Assembly: GCF_964340395.1 (NCBI RefSeq)
Contig: NC_135564.1
Coordinates: 17,988,431-18,001,930 of the forward strand
DNA: 13,500 nucleotides
Reading direction: 5' to 3'
Origin: Glandiceps talaboti
Lineage: Eukaryota > Hemichordata > Enteropneusta > Spengelidae
Both the position numbers and the translations under genes were made by a program. This document shows, piece after piece, positions 1 to 8,900 of this stretch (position 1 is the stretch's first letter; each line of letters begins with the position of its first letter). The notes under the pieces are model-generated. The model was given only the letters and a program-made list of their open reading frames with translations. It was not told where the DNA came from and made no database searches.

Positions 1-39
1 GACCCAACCTAACAACCAGTGAACCCCACCTAGCAACCA
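1..39. repeat. Two copies of a 21-bp unit at the window edge
   Basis: ACCCAACCTAACAACCA at 2-18 recurs as ACCCCACCTAGCAACCA at 23-39, period 21. This may be the end of a longer tandem array that continues to the left of the window. Confidence 0.5.
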
Positions 40-957
40 TCAACGACAGACATGAACCACAGTTTAGAAAAAAATGGTGTCAATTAATATCCTGTTTTTC
101 ATACTAACTGTACAAGTCTTTGGTTTATTGTAAGTGTATAATTTATACATATAACTAAACCCATCAAATAGGGTGCTAGGCTTGAGAAGGGTAAATTTTC
201 AATTTGCCATACTTTATTAAATGTCAGATTATAAGATACAATAACATGTTATCAGTTTGATTGTATGATTGTATGTAGAAAATGGAGAGAGAGCAATAAC
301 TTATACTGCCTACAATTTATGTGCTTCCCTAAACTAAGTTAAAAAGTGAACTCTTCCATGTATAGATAATAATGGGGCATACCATTTGTTGGTTTTACAG
401 GGAGAGAAAGCGTGGTATTATTAGGCATGTAAACAGTATCTTGTTTGTACCATAGAGGTTGGAGAGAGAGAACCAACGTCTATGGTTGTACTTACGTTTT
501 GTACAACTTTAGAAGTTGTACCTTGGGTATACATACAACTTGTAACATAATACAAGTGGATTTTCCTTTCATGCATGTGTTTGGTGACATGCTGGGAAAT
601 GATGTCATGGTTGCTATGGTAATAAGCAGACCATTTTATTTATTGATAGTACAGTGTATTTTACTGTCCAAAAAAAGGTTGGCTGCAACAACAAAAACGG
701 TAGAGAGCTTTCACGAATGGTGTGGCACTGGAAGATAATGTTATGAATAAGGTTAGGCTACGTACTACTGCAACAAATGTAATAATATACTTACCTGTAA
801 CAGGGAATATATGCCATATTTTGGAAGATTGCTATGTTTTTGAATGAAAATATACAAAATTTATTGTTTATACAGTGTTGCCAACAGAACAGTATTTGAA
901 TGTTTTAATAGTTATATACATTTAATATGAGAGTTCTCCGACCAACAACAAGTGACC
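40..957. other. AT-rich intergenic DNA, no gene seen
   Basis: A plus-strand open frame at 445-738 has no recognisable domain, a codon mix typical of non-coding DNA, and overlaps a nest of small palindromes at 484-557, so it is not called as a gene. The tightest palindrome is GTACAACTT-TAG-AAGTTGTAC at 501-521, perfect over 9-bp arms. Confidence 0.6.
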
Positions 958-1189
958 AAACTTAGGGGCAAATGTAGAACAGTGGCTATTCTTTGTGTAT
1001 ATGGGGGTGGGGGTGGGGGGTGCTTAGCCCTTTTTGTATCCCAATTGATCAAACCAAACTACCCTGACTCCCTAGCAAATCTACAAACATGCTGACTCCC
1101 TAGTGAAGTTACAAATATGCTGACTGCCTAGTAAAGTTACAAACATGTATCTTTTTTGTCCACTGTTCTATATTCTAGCCCTAAACTTT
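958..1189. repeat. Inverted repeat enclosing three 28-bp tandem units
   Basis: Bases 958-985 and the reverse complement of 1160-1189 share TAGAACAGTGG exactly and most of AAACTTAGGGG, with small gaps. Between them lie a G-rich run (GGGGGTGGGGGTGGGGGG at 1003-1020) and three tandem 28-bp units that begin CTGACTCCCTAG at 1064, 1092 and 1120. This looks like a small non-autonomous foldback element with an internally amplified core. Confidence 0.55.
1064..1147. repeat. Three tandem 28-bp units
   Basis: Units at 1064, 1092 and 1120 share the frame CTGACT-CCTAG, then AAGTTACAAA, then ATG, with a few substitutions. The period is exactly 28 bp. Confidence 0.9.
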
Positions 1190-1199
1190 GCAAAGGAAT

Positions 1200-2660
1200 T
1201 GATGAAAATGTTTAAATTTTGGCAGCGAAAGCTTATTATAAAAAAAGTGAGTTACTGAGATGAGTGTATTTATCATGTTTATGTCAAATAAATTATTGTA
1301 TTCAAGTTTTTGACAATTTCTTTGAAGTCAAAGATTTTATCAGAAAATAGTAGCGTTGTCTGCTACTTTTTAAAATGCAAGTTGAATATTTTTAGCGCTG
1401 CCGTTTCTAACAGGGTATTTAACTGATCATGTAAATATGTGTATGTGTTTTTAAAAGCATTACTGTGAATCGGGTTTATAATTTGAATTGCTTGAAATTT
1501 TGATCTGTACTGTGTATAGATATATGAACTGCTTCTTTGAAATGAACTGTAATAGACTTGAATTTCTTTTTACTTTGGATTTCTTTTCATGTAGTATGTG
1601 CCTCAAAATTTAAAATTCTTAAAACCTTCGCTGTTACTTTGTAGAAGAAAACTCAAACCCTTTCTCAGTTTTAATCAAGAAAACCAAGAAGTCACCACGC
1701 AAATTTTTTAAACAAAGATCGAAATATCCAAATTTAGTCGTTTCCGAATCCAATATGGCAGCTGAATACCGTTATTAACTCATGGAAAGATCATAGATTG
1801 TTGATTTCTTTGAAAACAAGAGTGACACCCAAATTTTGTTCATTATTTCAAAAAGATCAGGAACAAGATTTCATCTGGCAAAGTGTGTGGAGAGTTTTGG
1901 GGAACATTAATATTCAGGAAATAGGTCCTTGAGGCATATTCTACTGAAAATGTTCCCCAGGTGTTTGTAAATTTGGAATAAACCAATGTCAGAGATGAAG
2001 GACTAGAATTGGTGCTGAATATGACATTCCTTTTGTAATGTTATATTTTGATGTGTGTAACTATATCGTAATGTTTTCATCTTTACAACATTGATACAAT
2101 GTTATTGCAATTCTTCAATTTTACATTGTGTGTTTTCAACTCTTTACCAAGAATGGTTGTTGCAGTCATTTCTTTACTTAAACCCCAATGTTTGAATCCT
2201 TAGTGTTGGATTACTAGTGTGTACAGCTATAGGATCATTCCACTGCCCTGGATCAAATTCATGTATAGCTCTTCCATACAACTGTTTATACACACAAATG
2301 TTAAAACCTCATCCAGCATTTTGTTTTAACCCTTGGAACAACTATCAGACATTGACAGACACAGTAACTAACGGGTATTGATTCAAATCAATGTAAAGTA
2401 CTTTTTGTTACCAATACACTTTGCATAGCTAATCACTACAAATACAGAATACCAATGTACATACTTTGGACAAGAACACTTAGAATTTTGCTACCTAAGA
2501 AGCTGTTACACAGGTACTTGTCAGTAAATAAAGATACAGGCATTTGAAATTGAGACCATTGCTAATACTGCCATAACAAGTGTGCTATTGTATATGACTG
2601 TAGGATTCCCTGGTAAATGTTGTAGAAAGTGACAAGTATCAACAGCTATATGTGTTTGCA
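1200..2660. other. AT-rich intergenic DNA, no gene seen
   Basis: No open frame with recognisable content was found on either strand. Minor structures are a 10-bp inverted repeat GGGGAACATT (1899-1908) against 1949-1958 and a 7+3+7 hairpin AACATTG-ATA-CAATGTT at 2087-2103. Both are within what chance could give. Confidence 0.6.
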
Positions 2661-2679
2661 ATGATGTTCACATCTCTGC

Positions 2680-2990
2680 CTGTGTCTGTGTGTCTGTGTG
2701 TGTGTGGGGGGGGGGGGGTGTGTCCTGGTACATTTGGTAAAGGCATGCCAAATAGCAACAGATACTATGTATGTATGTATGTATGTATGTGTGTGTGTAT
2801 GTATGTATGTATGTATGTATGTGTGTGTGTGTGCGTGCATGTATGTATGTATGTATGTATGTATGTATGAATGTATGTATGTATGTATGAATGTATGTAT
2901 GTATGTATGTATGTATGTATGTATGTATGTATGTATGTATGTATGTATGTATGTATGTATGTATGTATGTATGTGTCTGTGTATGTATGA
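2680..2990. repeat. GT-rich stretch, G13 run and long GTAT microsatellite
   Basis: A TG/CTG-rich stretch leads into 13 G residues (2706-2718). From 2764 to 2990 the sequence is almost pure GTAT tetranucleotide with interruptions by GTGT blocks (about 2790 and 2822) and ATGA variants (about 2868 and 2888). All open frames here, on both strands, encode repeats of Tyr-Val-Cys-Met or Ile-His-Thr-Tyr type and are artefacts of the period-4 repeat. Confidence 0.97.
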
Positions 2991-3129
2991 ATTGGCGAGT
3001 GGGAGTAACACCATGCAAAAATGGATCATTGGCATTAATAACTTTACAAAGCTTTACGATGTTGTACACAAAGTTCAAAGTTCATCCCAGAGTGTCATTG
3101 CAGCTAATGCTTCTCAGCAACATGTGACA

Positions 3130-3573
3130 TGATGTGTATGGGGTCTGTCTTGTTCTCTTTTTGTGTATGACAATTTTATAGGACCACAACGGGTATATAT
3201 ACCTTCAATAGAATTTCCCTGAAGCAGAGACATTATTTGTTTTCTGGCCTTGTTTAAAAAGATTTGCATGACTGCAATGTGTACCTATACATAACTTCAA
3301 TTGAGTTTTGTTAATAAAGAGAATTATATTGATGTAAATGTTTGTATTTGAAGTTTTTTCTTTATTTCATTCTTGGCACATTCTTCATACTCTGCACGCT
3401 ATGTTTCATTCATTCAACCTGAAGCAAACAAAAGTGACCGGTATTTCAAGCATTTATTTAGTATACAAATTTCAACCAGCATGTCATACCAGAAAACCAA
3501 ATCAATACATGACATCATTGGATGCAAAAGATCACATCTAATAATAATCAAGGGGTTTTCATTTCACCATTGC
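3130..3573. other. AT-rich intergenic DNA, no gene seen
   Basis: There are two overlapping short plus-strand frames (3338-3541 and 3373-3591) with no recognisable domain, no homology that could be recalled, and no splice structure. Nothing else is supported. Confidence 0.55.
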
Positions 3574-3917
3574 TCATCTCTCTCCCCTTGAAGTTGAAGT
3601 ACTCAAAGTTCTCTATATGTTAGTGCGCCCTCAAACAGTTACAAGCTGCCATTATCCAGTCACAAATTAACCAATCACAGCATTCCTTGTATACTAATAC
3701 CCAAATTATAGTCCTGGAATCCATACTGTGTTTTATGAGAATGAGCCTATGTTACATTGGAGCGTCCCAGATACAACAGTGTAGTGATGTCACCATCTGT
3801 AAAACTTGTAAACACAACAAAGTACCAAATAGAGTCATTGATGGCAGCCAATCAGACTAACCATTTGGGGTCATGTTGACAAAGCTGTGAATACTTCAAC
3901 TTCAAGGTGAGAGATGA
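3574..3917. mobile_element. Foldback element with inverted ends
   Basis: TCATCTCTC, CCTTGAAGTTGAAGTA and a following TCA at 3574-3605 are matched on the opposite strand by 3888-3917, with a 2-base gap and one or two substitutions. Weaker inverted similarity (GCTGCCAT with CCA/TGA flanks) continues inward near 3645 and 3843. It is about 344 bp and non-coding. The outer limits may be slightly wider. Confidence 0.65.
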
Positions 3918-4228
3918 CAAACACATTTGTTACTTATTTTCCATTCTTGTGAGACACCTTATTATTTCCACTCTAGCAACAAAAATTGGGGGAATGTTTA
4001 ACTATTACAGCAAACAGGACTGGTAGTTGACTGTTAATTTCCTGTAAAGTTGTAAATGAATTTATAAAATCTTCAGAATGAAAACTAGCAGTAGAAACCG
4101 TAGACTTGAATCTATGCCGTCATGCATGCTTAAAGTCATACTCAATGTAACAATTTAACATATATTTCTATGCATCTGTTGTGAAAGATATGTAGATATT
4201 ATACTATGCACAAGTCGAGTTATTGTCC

Positions 4229-4599
4229 TTGAACAGAAAATATGGACTATATGCCCTGGTTATTTGTCCCAATTTATCATAAATCATGTTTGAGGAGGTA
4301 CAAATGTATAATTACACTTATTCGCAATGTTTGTGCTTTCATTCAGCCAGAAAATACTTGTGACTTAAGGGGTTTGTCACTACTCAAGGCCCCTTAGGTT
4401 ACTCATATTTTCCTTGGCTGCATGAAGACAAATATTGGGGAATAAATCTAATTATTCCCCAATATTTTCTTCTTTTCTTTATTCAGCCAAGGAAAATGCA
4501 AGTGACCTAAGGGGCCTTCTCATTATGAATTGATATATGTAGATACACATTGTCTTGATGTAGAATGACCTGTGTATAAATCCCATATTTTCTGTTCAA
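4229..4599. mobile_element. Complex foldback element with nested arms and an extra arm copy
   Basis: The outer arms TTGAACAGAAAATATGG (4229-4245) and 4583-4599 are perfect 17-bp inverted copies. The inner arms 4386-4420 and 4484-4518 match at 31 of 35 positions, all four differences being transitions. The innermost perfect 15-bp arms AATATTGGGGAATAA (4431-4445) and 4452-4466 flank a 6-base loop. A third arm copy at 4342-4372 lies in the same orientation as the right inner arm, so two alternative hairpins are possible. There is no coding capacity. Confidence 0.85.
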
Positions 4600-5294
4600 A
4601 CACGTTCAGCTTGGTTTGTGTTGGTATAATAGTCCTAAGTATTCTCTTATTGAACAAGAGAAGTGATAGTGCTCTGTACCACAAAATGTTAACACAGATA
4701 TAATTTTGTTAGTACTCTAATTTCAGATGTGTATCTGAATGTTGTGATTGTAAATACAAATACAGTAGTAGTGAATGTAAACTGAAGTTAGTATGGGAAA
4801 CTTAGCATAGATTCTAGGCTATATATAATAGCTGATGTTAACAAGAGATAACTACTTTGACTTTAAACACATTCAAGCAATGTCTGTGGTTGAAATAATT
4901 TGTAAACTCCCCCCCCCCCTTTTCCTTGGTTTACATGCAATTCATATCCCTCAACTATTTCCACCCACCCCACCCTCACTCTTGCCCCCCCCCCAAAAAA
5001 AAAAAAAAGTATCTGCCAGTTGAACACATAATCTATACAAAGTTGCACAATTACCTGTACAATACAGTGTACAGAAGTCATAAGATGCATAATTATTAAA
5101 ATGTCTGGAAAGGCACACAGATTTCTTAGCGTTCTCATACTTCATAAACTGGTCCGTGCATCTATGAACCCTCATTAGGCTGACGTGTCTGTAAGGTCAC
5201 ATTCTGAATACTGGGTCAATCTGTTTAACAAATATTGAAGTGTTTGATAAATAATTTCAGGGAACAATTTTAGAGTTTGTATTTGAAAACAAAA
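4600..5294. other. Intergenic DNA downstream of RNF180, no gene seen
   Basis: This is AT-rich with a C run at about 4909-4919 and a C10-A14 block near 4986-5008. Open frames on either strand that cross these homopolymers encode poly-Pro/Lys or poly-Phe/Gly and are not genes. Confidence 0.6.
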
Positions 5295-5593
5295 GTGGAT
5301 CTGATACAATTGTTTATTAACACAGACTAATTTTCATTTTGATTTTTTTTTTTAATTTACCATTTTCATCCTTTAGATTGCCAAAATATGATATGAAATT
5401 ATCTTGCTGATGAGGTACTCCTTTCTTATCGTATAATGTTCTTGGGTATTCTGAGCTTCGCCTACCAGAAATTTTCTGGGATGTTCCTTTTTGAAACAAG
5501 AGCAAAATAGTCTGTATATGCTGACACATGTAATAAACTATATTGCAAGTGCACATTTATAGAAACGTAGGTTGTAATTAATTACAAATATAA
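5295..5593 (-). other. RNF180: Probable RNF180 3' UTR
   Basis: This AT-rich stretch runs from the stop codon to just past an AATAAA (5318-5313) that is followed by a T-rich stretch. It contains a perfect 16-bp palindrome, TTGTAATTAATTACAA, at 5572-5587, shortly after the stop. A 79-codon open frame on the same strand (5556-5317) falls wholly inside it and is treated as chance. The end position is approximate and is inferred from the signal only. Confidence 0.5.
5313..5318 (-). terminator. Candidate poly(A) signal AATAAA for RNF180
   Basis: The minus strand reads AATAAA about 276 bases after the stop codon, followed by CAATTGTATCAGATCCAC and then TTTTGTTTTC, a plausible T-rich downstream element. 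It is the first canonical hexamer seen downstream of the coding end on that strand. Confidence 0.5.
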
Positions 5594-5949
5594 TCAACTA
5601 TTTGAAGTGACCACAACTATTGCATAGCCTACAAAGACTATAAAAACACACATCCCCATCCATAGAGTGACTCCTAATAGAGTGAGCCCCCTAGGAACAT
5701 CATAAAAAGCATGCATGGCGTATTCACGTTGGTCGGGTGATGGCATCGTCATGGCACTGGCACCAAACTGTGAGAAGGCCATGGCTGATCTTTGATTGAC
5801 AGGAGGAGGTTCAACAAAGAGTAGAGACGACCAAAACCCTCTCTCAGGAGATCCTGGTAATGGATAGCTGTTGTTCAGAGTTCTTCTCTCAGCTTTTCTC
5901 CTTGCTACATACTCCTCAGGGTAGAGTGTCTGGACTTCCTTGCCAAGAT
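5594..5949 (-). CDS. RNF180: RNF180 coding exon 4 (C-terminal region and membrane anchor)
   Basis: The acceptor TTTGTCATCAG precedes 5949. The split codon 508 becomes GAT, and the exon then reads [20 protein letters not shown], typical of the helix after the RING in this family. A hydrophobic run at residues 596-620 ([20 protein letters not shown] and on) ends five residues before the stop TGA at 5596-5594. This gives a tail-anchored topology with the RING facing the cytosol, as in vertebrate RNF180. Confidence 0.92.
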
Positions 5950-8900
5950 CTGATGACAAACAGAGGAAGTTGGTGAAAAATTTACAACAACACTGACAAA
6001 ATATGTATAAATTTAAAAAGGGAAATTGAAATTTCAGGCTGCCAGGCTAGCGCAGAAATTCATACTCGACACTTACTCAGAAAACCCAAACAGCCGTAAC
6101 TCTAAATATTTCTTTCATATTTGTTGTTCTTATACTCTTATTTTTGAATTATTTATGTTGCCATGCTTACTGAGATTTGATCACTTAGTGATCAACCCCT
6201 GTCAATCAACCCCTGTCAATCAAGTACATAGCCTGTCTCTCTTTCATGATTGTTTACAGTTTGTGATTGTGTACACAGTATTAAAGAGGAATGAAAAGGT
6301 TCATGGAATCATGTAAAGGTTTCATTTATTTTTAAATGGGCAAAAATACTAAAAAGGTTAATACAGCCACTGGAGTACAATATATTTTGGCTTTTGTCCT
6401 TGGATGTATTAACCAACCCTGTTGTATCAAGCAAATGGTTACCGAGTATGTCATTTTTGTCAAATTATTTTGTTAATCTGTGTCAATGCAAATGTATGAA
6501 AAAAGTAAATCATCTAATTATTTGAATATATTCCATGTCATTTGTCATCATGGCTGGTTGTAACTTGAGTGAGACATCATATGTCATATTCCCTTTACTA
6601 CCATTGCCGCCATGTTTGAAAGATTCATCACATGAGGGCGCCCTTTTGAAAAAATGACAGTTAAAATCTGTCGACAGAAATCACATTTCAATACATGAAG
6701 CAGTCAAAACTGAGCAAGTACAAGAAAATTCAGAGAACGTAAAAATGATTTTATTGAAAACAAACTGGCCGAGAATGCTACAACACTTTGTCAAGAAATG
6801 CTGTGGAAAATGAAATAATGGACAAAAAATATTTGAAATAAAAAAAATACAAATCTCATACTCACCTTTACATAATTTGACATGTCTGATTATATTTCTA
6901 CATAGTGGGCATGGTGTAGTTAGTGGGTTATTCTGTGCTAGCTGACGTAGGCATGGATCACAGAATATATGGTTGCATGGCTGACAGATATGGGGTTTGA
7001 AAAACACGTCTAGACACACTGGACAACAATGGCTATCTATGTGTGATGTGTCTGTCTCACTCTCTGTGTCGGACTCACTCTGTACATTGGAATCCTGCCA
7101 AGAAGAGAACAGCAAGGTATTATGGGAATGAAGGTAGAAATGTTGTCTTTTGGTTATACTTCATTAAAATATCAAAAAAATAAAAGTACACATACCTCTG
7201 GTAATATTAATCTTAAAGTGGCCATATGGATAAGGATTGTGGTATTTATTTTGGATTTTTAATTTTCAAAACAATTTTATTATGGTTTCCTACTTGAAAA
7301 CTCAATGTGAAACAATATAGACCAAGTCCTTGTGTAACTCAGTAAATTGCAAAAGCCTAATAAATGTGGTATGTACAATAACAAACTTTTCACACATTTT
7401 TGTAGGTGTTTTCAATGTATTGAGTTAAGAACACAGACTTTATCAATGTTGTTTCGGATTGATTTTGCAAGTAGGAAGCCATGATAAAATTGTTTCATAA
7501 ATTTCAAATCCCAAAGTAATCAGCCAATCCTCATCCATATGGACACTTTACATTCAGTTCTTTTGTGCCACAAAGACATGAAAACCCTCGTATATTAAAA
7601 CATTTGGAATTAAACGATTATTAATATTCTTTCCTAGTGATATACTTTTCATAACATCTTTTAATTTCACCCCATATACATTGTACGTAGACAAAAACAT
7701 GGACATCCATACAAAAAAGATGACTTGAATTGTTAAAAAATTGTTAAATGAAAACTTATTTTGGTCAAAACCTCACACCCCAACTTAAAGTAATTTAGTT
7801 GTTTATCTTACATCAGACTTTTCACTTCACCACTAAGTAAGTTGGGATGTTAATTTGTTTGCAATGTAATCTAAGACACATGTATCTTTAAAAAGGGAAC
7901 AACGGTAAGGTTGATATTATTTAGGTTGTATTTATTTATTTATGCTTTTATGTCATTTCCAACTTTACATTGTTCAACCTCTCAAAACTAGAGTTATACA
8001 AATTGACAAATCTGACTCAGAAGAGGGATAAGGAGCTCCACACTTTGTTTGTTTCCCAGAATGCCTCACCTCAGTGAACAGAAGGTCTCTTCTAAGCCAG
8101 CATTGTCAATTTCTATAACTCTATTTCAAAGAGGTTGCATGATATGTAAGCTGGTGAAATGATTTTCCTGGGTTCCTTAAGAATAAAAGAAATGCAGCTA
8201 GATAAAACCAGACCATCAGATTTTCCATGCCCCCCTCCCCCCACCCCCTTTACACCCACATATTCCCCTCAGGGCCCCCTGATGTAAATTCTGTTCATTC
8301 CCTAAGTTACACGATAAGAAGACACGTTTTTACCTGCTGTAGAACTGAATATGTATTGCTGTTAGGGTTCAATACTCTAAACCGTTTCCTAGCTCGTCTT
8401 CTGTCATGTCTCCGTCTGTTTCTCTCCCTTCTACTTATCTGTCTCCTCTCAGGTTCAGATCTCTGTTCACGCTCTAACTCATCACTGGGTTCACCTCCTA
8501 TACTTGTATTTAGCGTAGGTATTGCAGTCAGCGTTGTTTGTACCATGATATTTGTTTGCATAGAGTTAGAATCGTTGCCATAGATATTAACAGACATACT
8601 ATTATCATCGGAAAACTCAAGACTTTCCCAGAGTTCTTGGAATTCCTGCAATTCAGTGTCCGTTAAAAAGTCACTGAGTGTCTCCCTATCTTGAGTAACG
8701 ATACTATTTTGTACACACTCAATATCTTCCTCTGTTTGGGTGCTACTGTCTTTCATGACAAAATTCAGTATATTGATAGACGGGTCGGCTTGTCGTAATA
8801 CAGACTTGTGAGTTCTAGATTCAGGTGCTGCGGTAGAGGCTGCAACACTATGACGACTATAGTGTTGCTCTTCTTGGCCATATTCATCATAATTGTTGAA

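Larger units (their letters stand above)
7095..8333 (-). other. RNF180 intron 2 (1239 bp)
   Basis: The donor is GTAAAAACG and the acceptor TTCTCTTCTTGGCAG. About half of it is two separate long inverted-repeat elements, 7214-7550 and 7951-8164. The remainder is AT-rich, with a TTTATTTATTTATG run near 7930 and a CCCC-rich patch at 8230-8260. No other exon is seen. Confidence 0.85.

Noticed and set aside
445-738. 97-codon plus-strand open frame
   Set aside because: No domain, no splice context, crosses small palindromes; length is within chance for AT-rich DNA of this size.
2646-3132. Several overlapping open frames on both strands across the GTAT microsatellite
   Set aside because: They translate the period-4 repeat (Tyr/Val/Cys/Met or Ile/His/Thr runs) in every frame and have no unique domain.
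4835-5175. Short frames on both strands near the C and A runs
   Set aside because: They are driven by homopolymers (poly-Pro/Lys, poly-Phe/Gly) and have no other support.
5317-5556. 79-codon minus-strand open frame with exon-like edges (AG at 5476, GT at 5360)
   Set aside because: It lies between the RNF180 stop and a good AATAAA, so it is best explained as 3' UTR; I recognise no protein family. Transcript data could reopen it.
6026-6316. 96-codon plus-strand open frame
   Set aside because: It lies antisense inside RNF180 intron 3, contains the tandem ATCAACCCCTGTCA unit and has no recognisable domain.
6608-6619. GCCGCCATGTTT as a second YY1-type promoter site
   Set aside because: It is in intron 3 without a nearby strong donor or coding exon that would need a promoter; single motif matches of this length are common.
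6681-6865. Continuation of the RING frame into intron 3
   Set aside because: A near-perfect GTGAGT donor at 6865 and the in-frame join to the anchor exon show this is intron; read-through would lose the membrane anchor.
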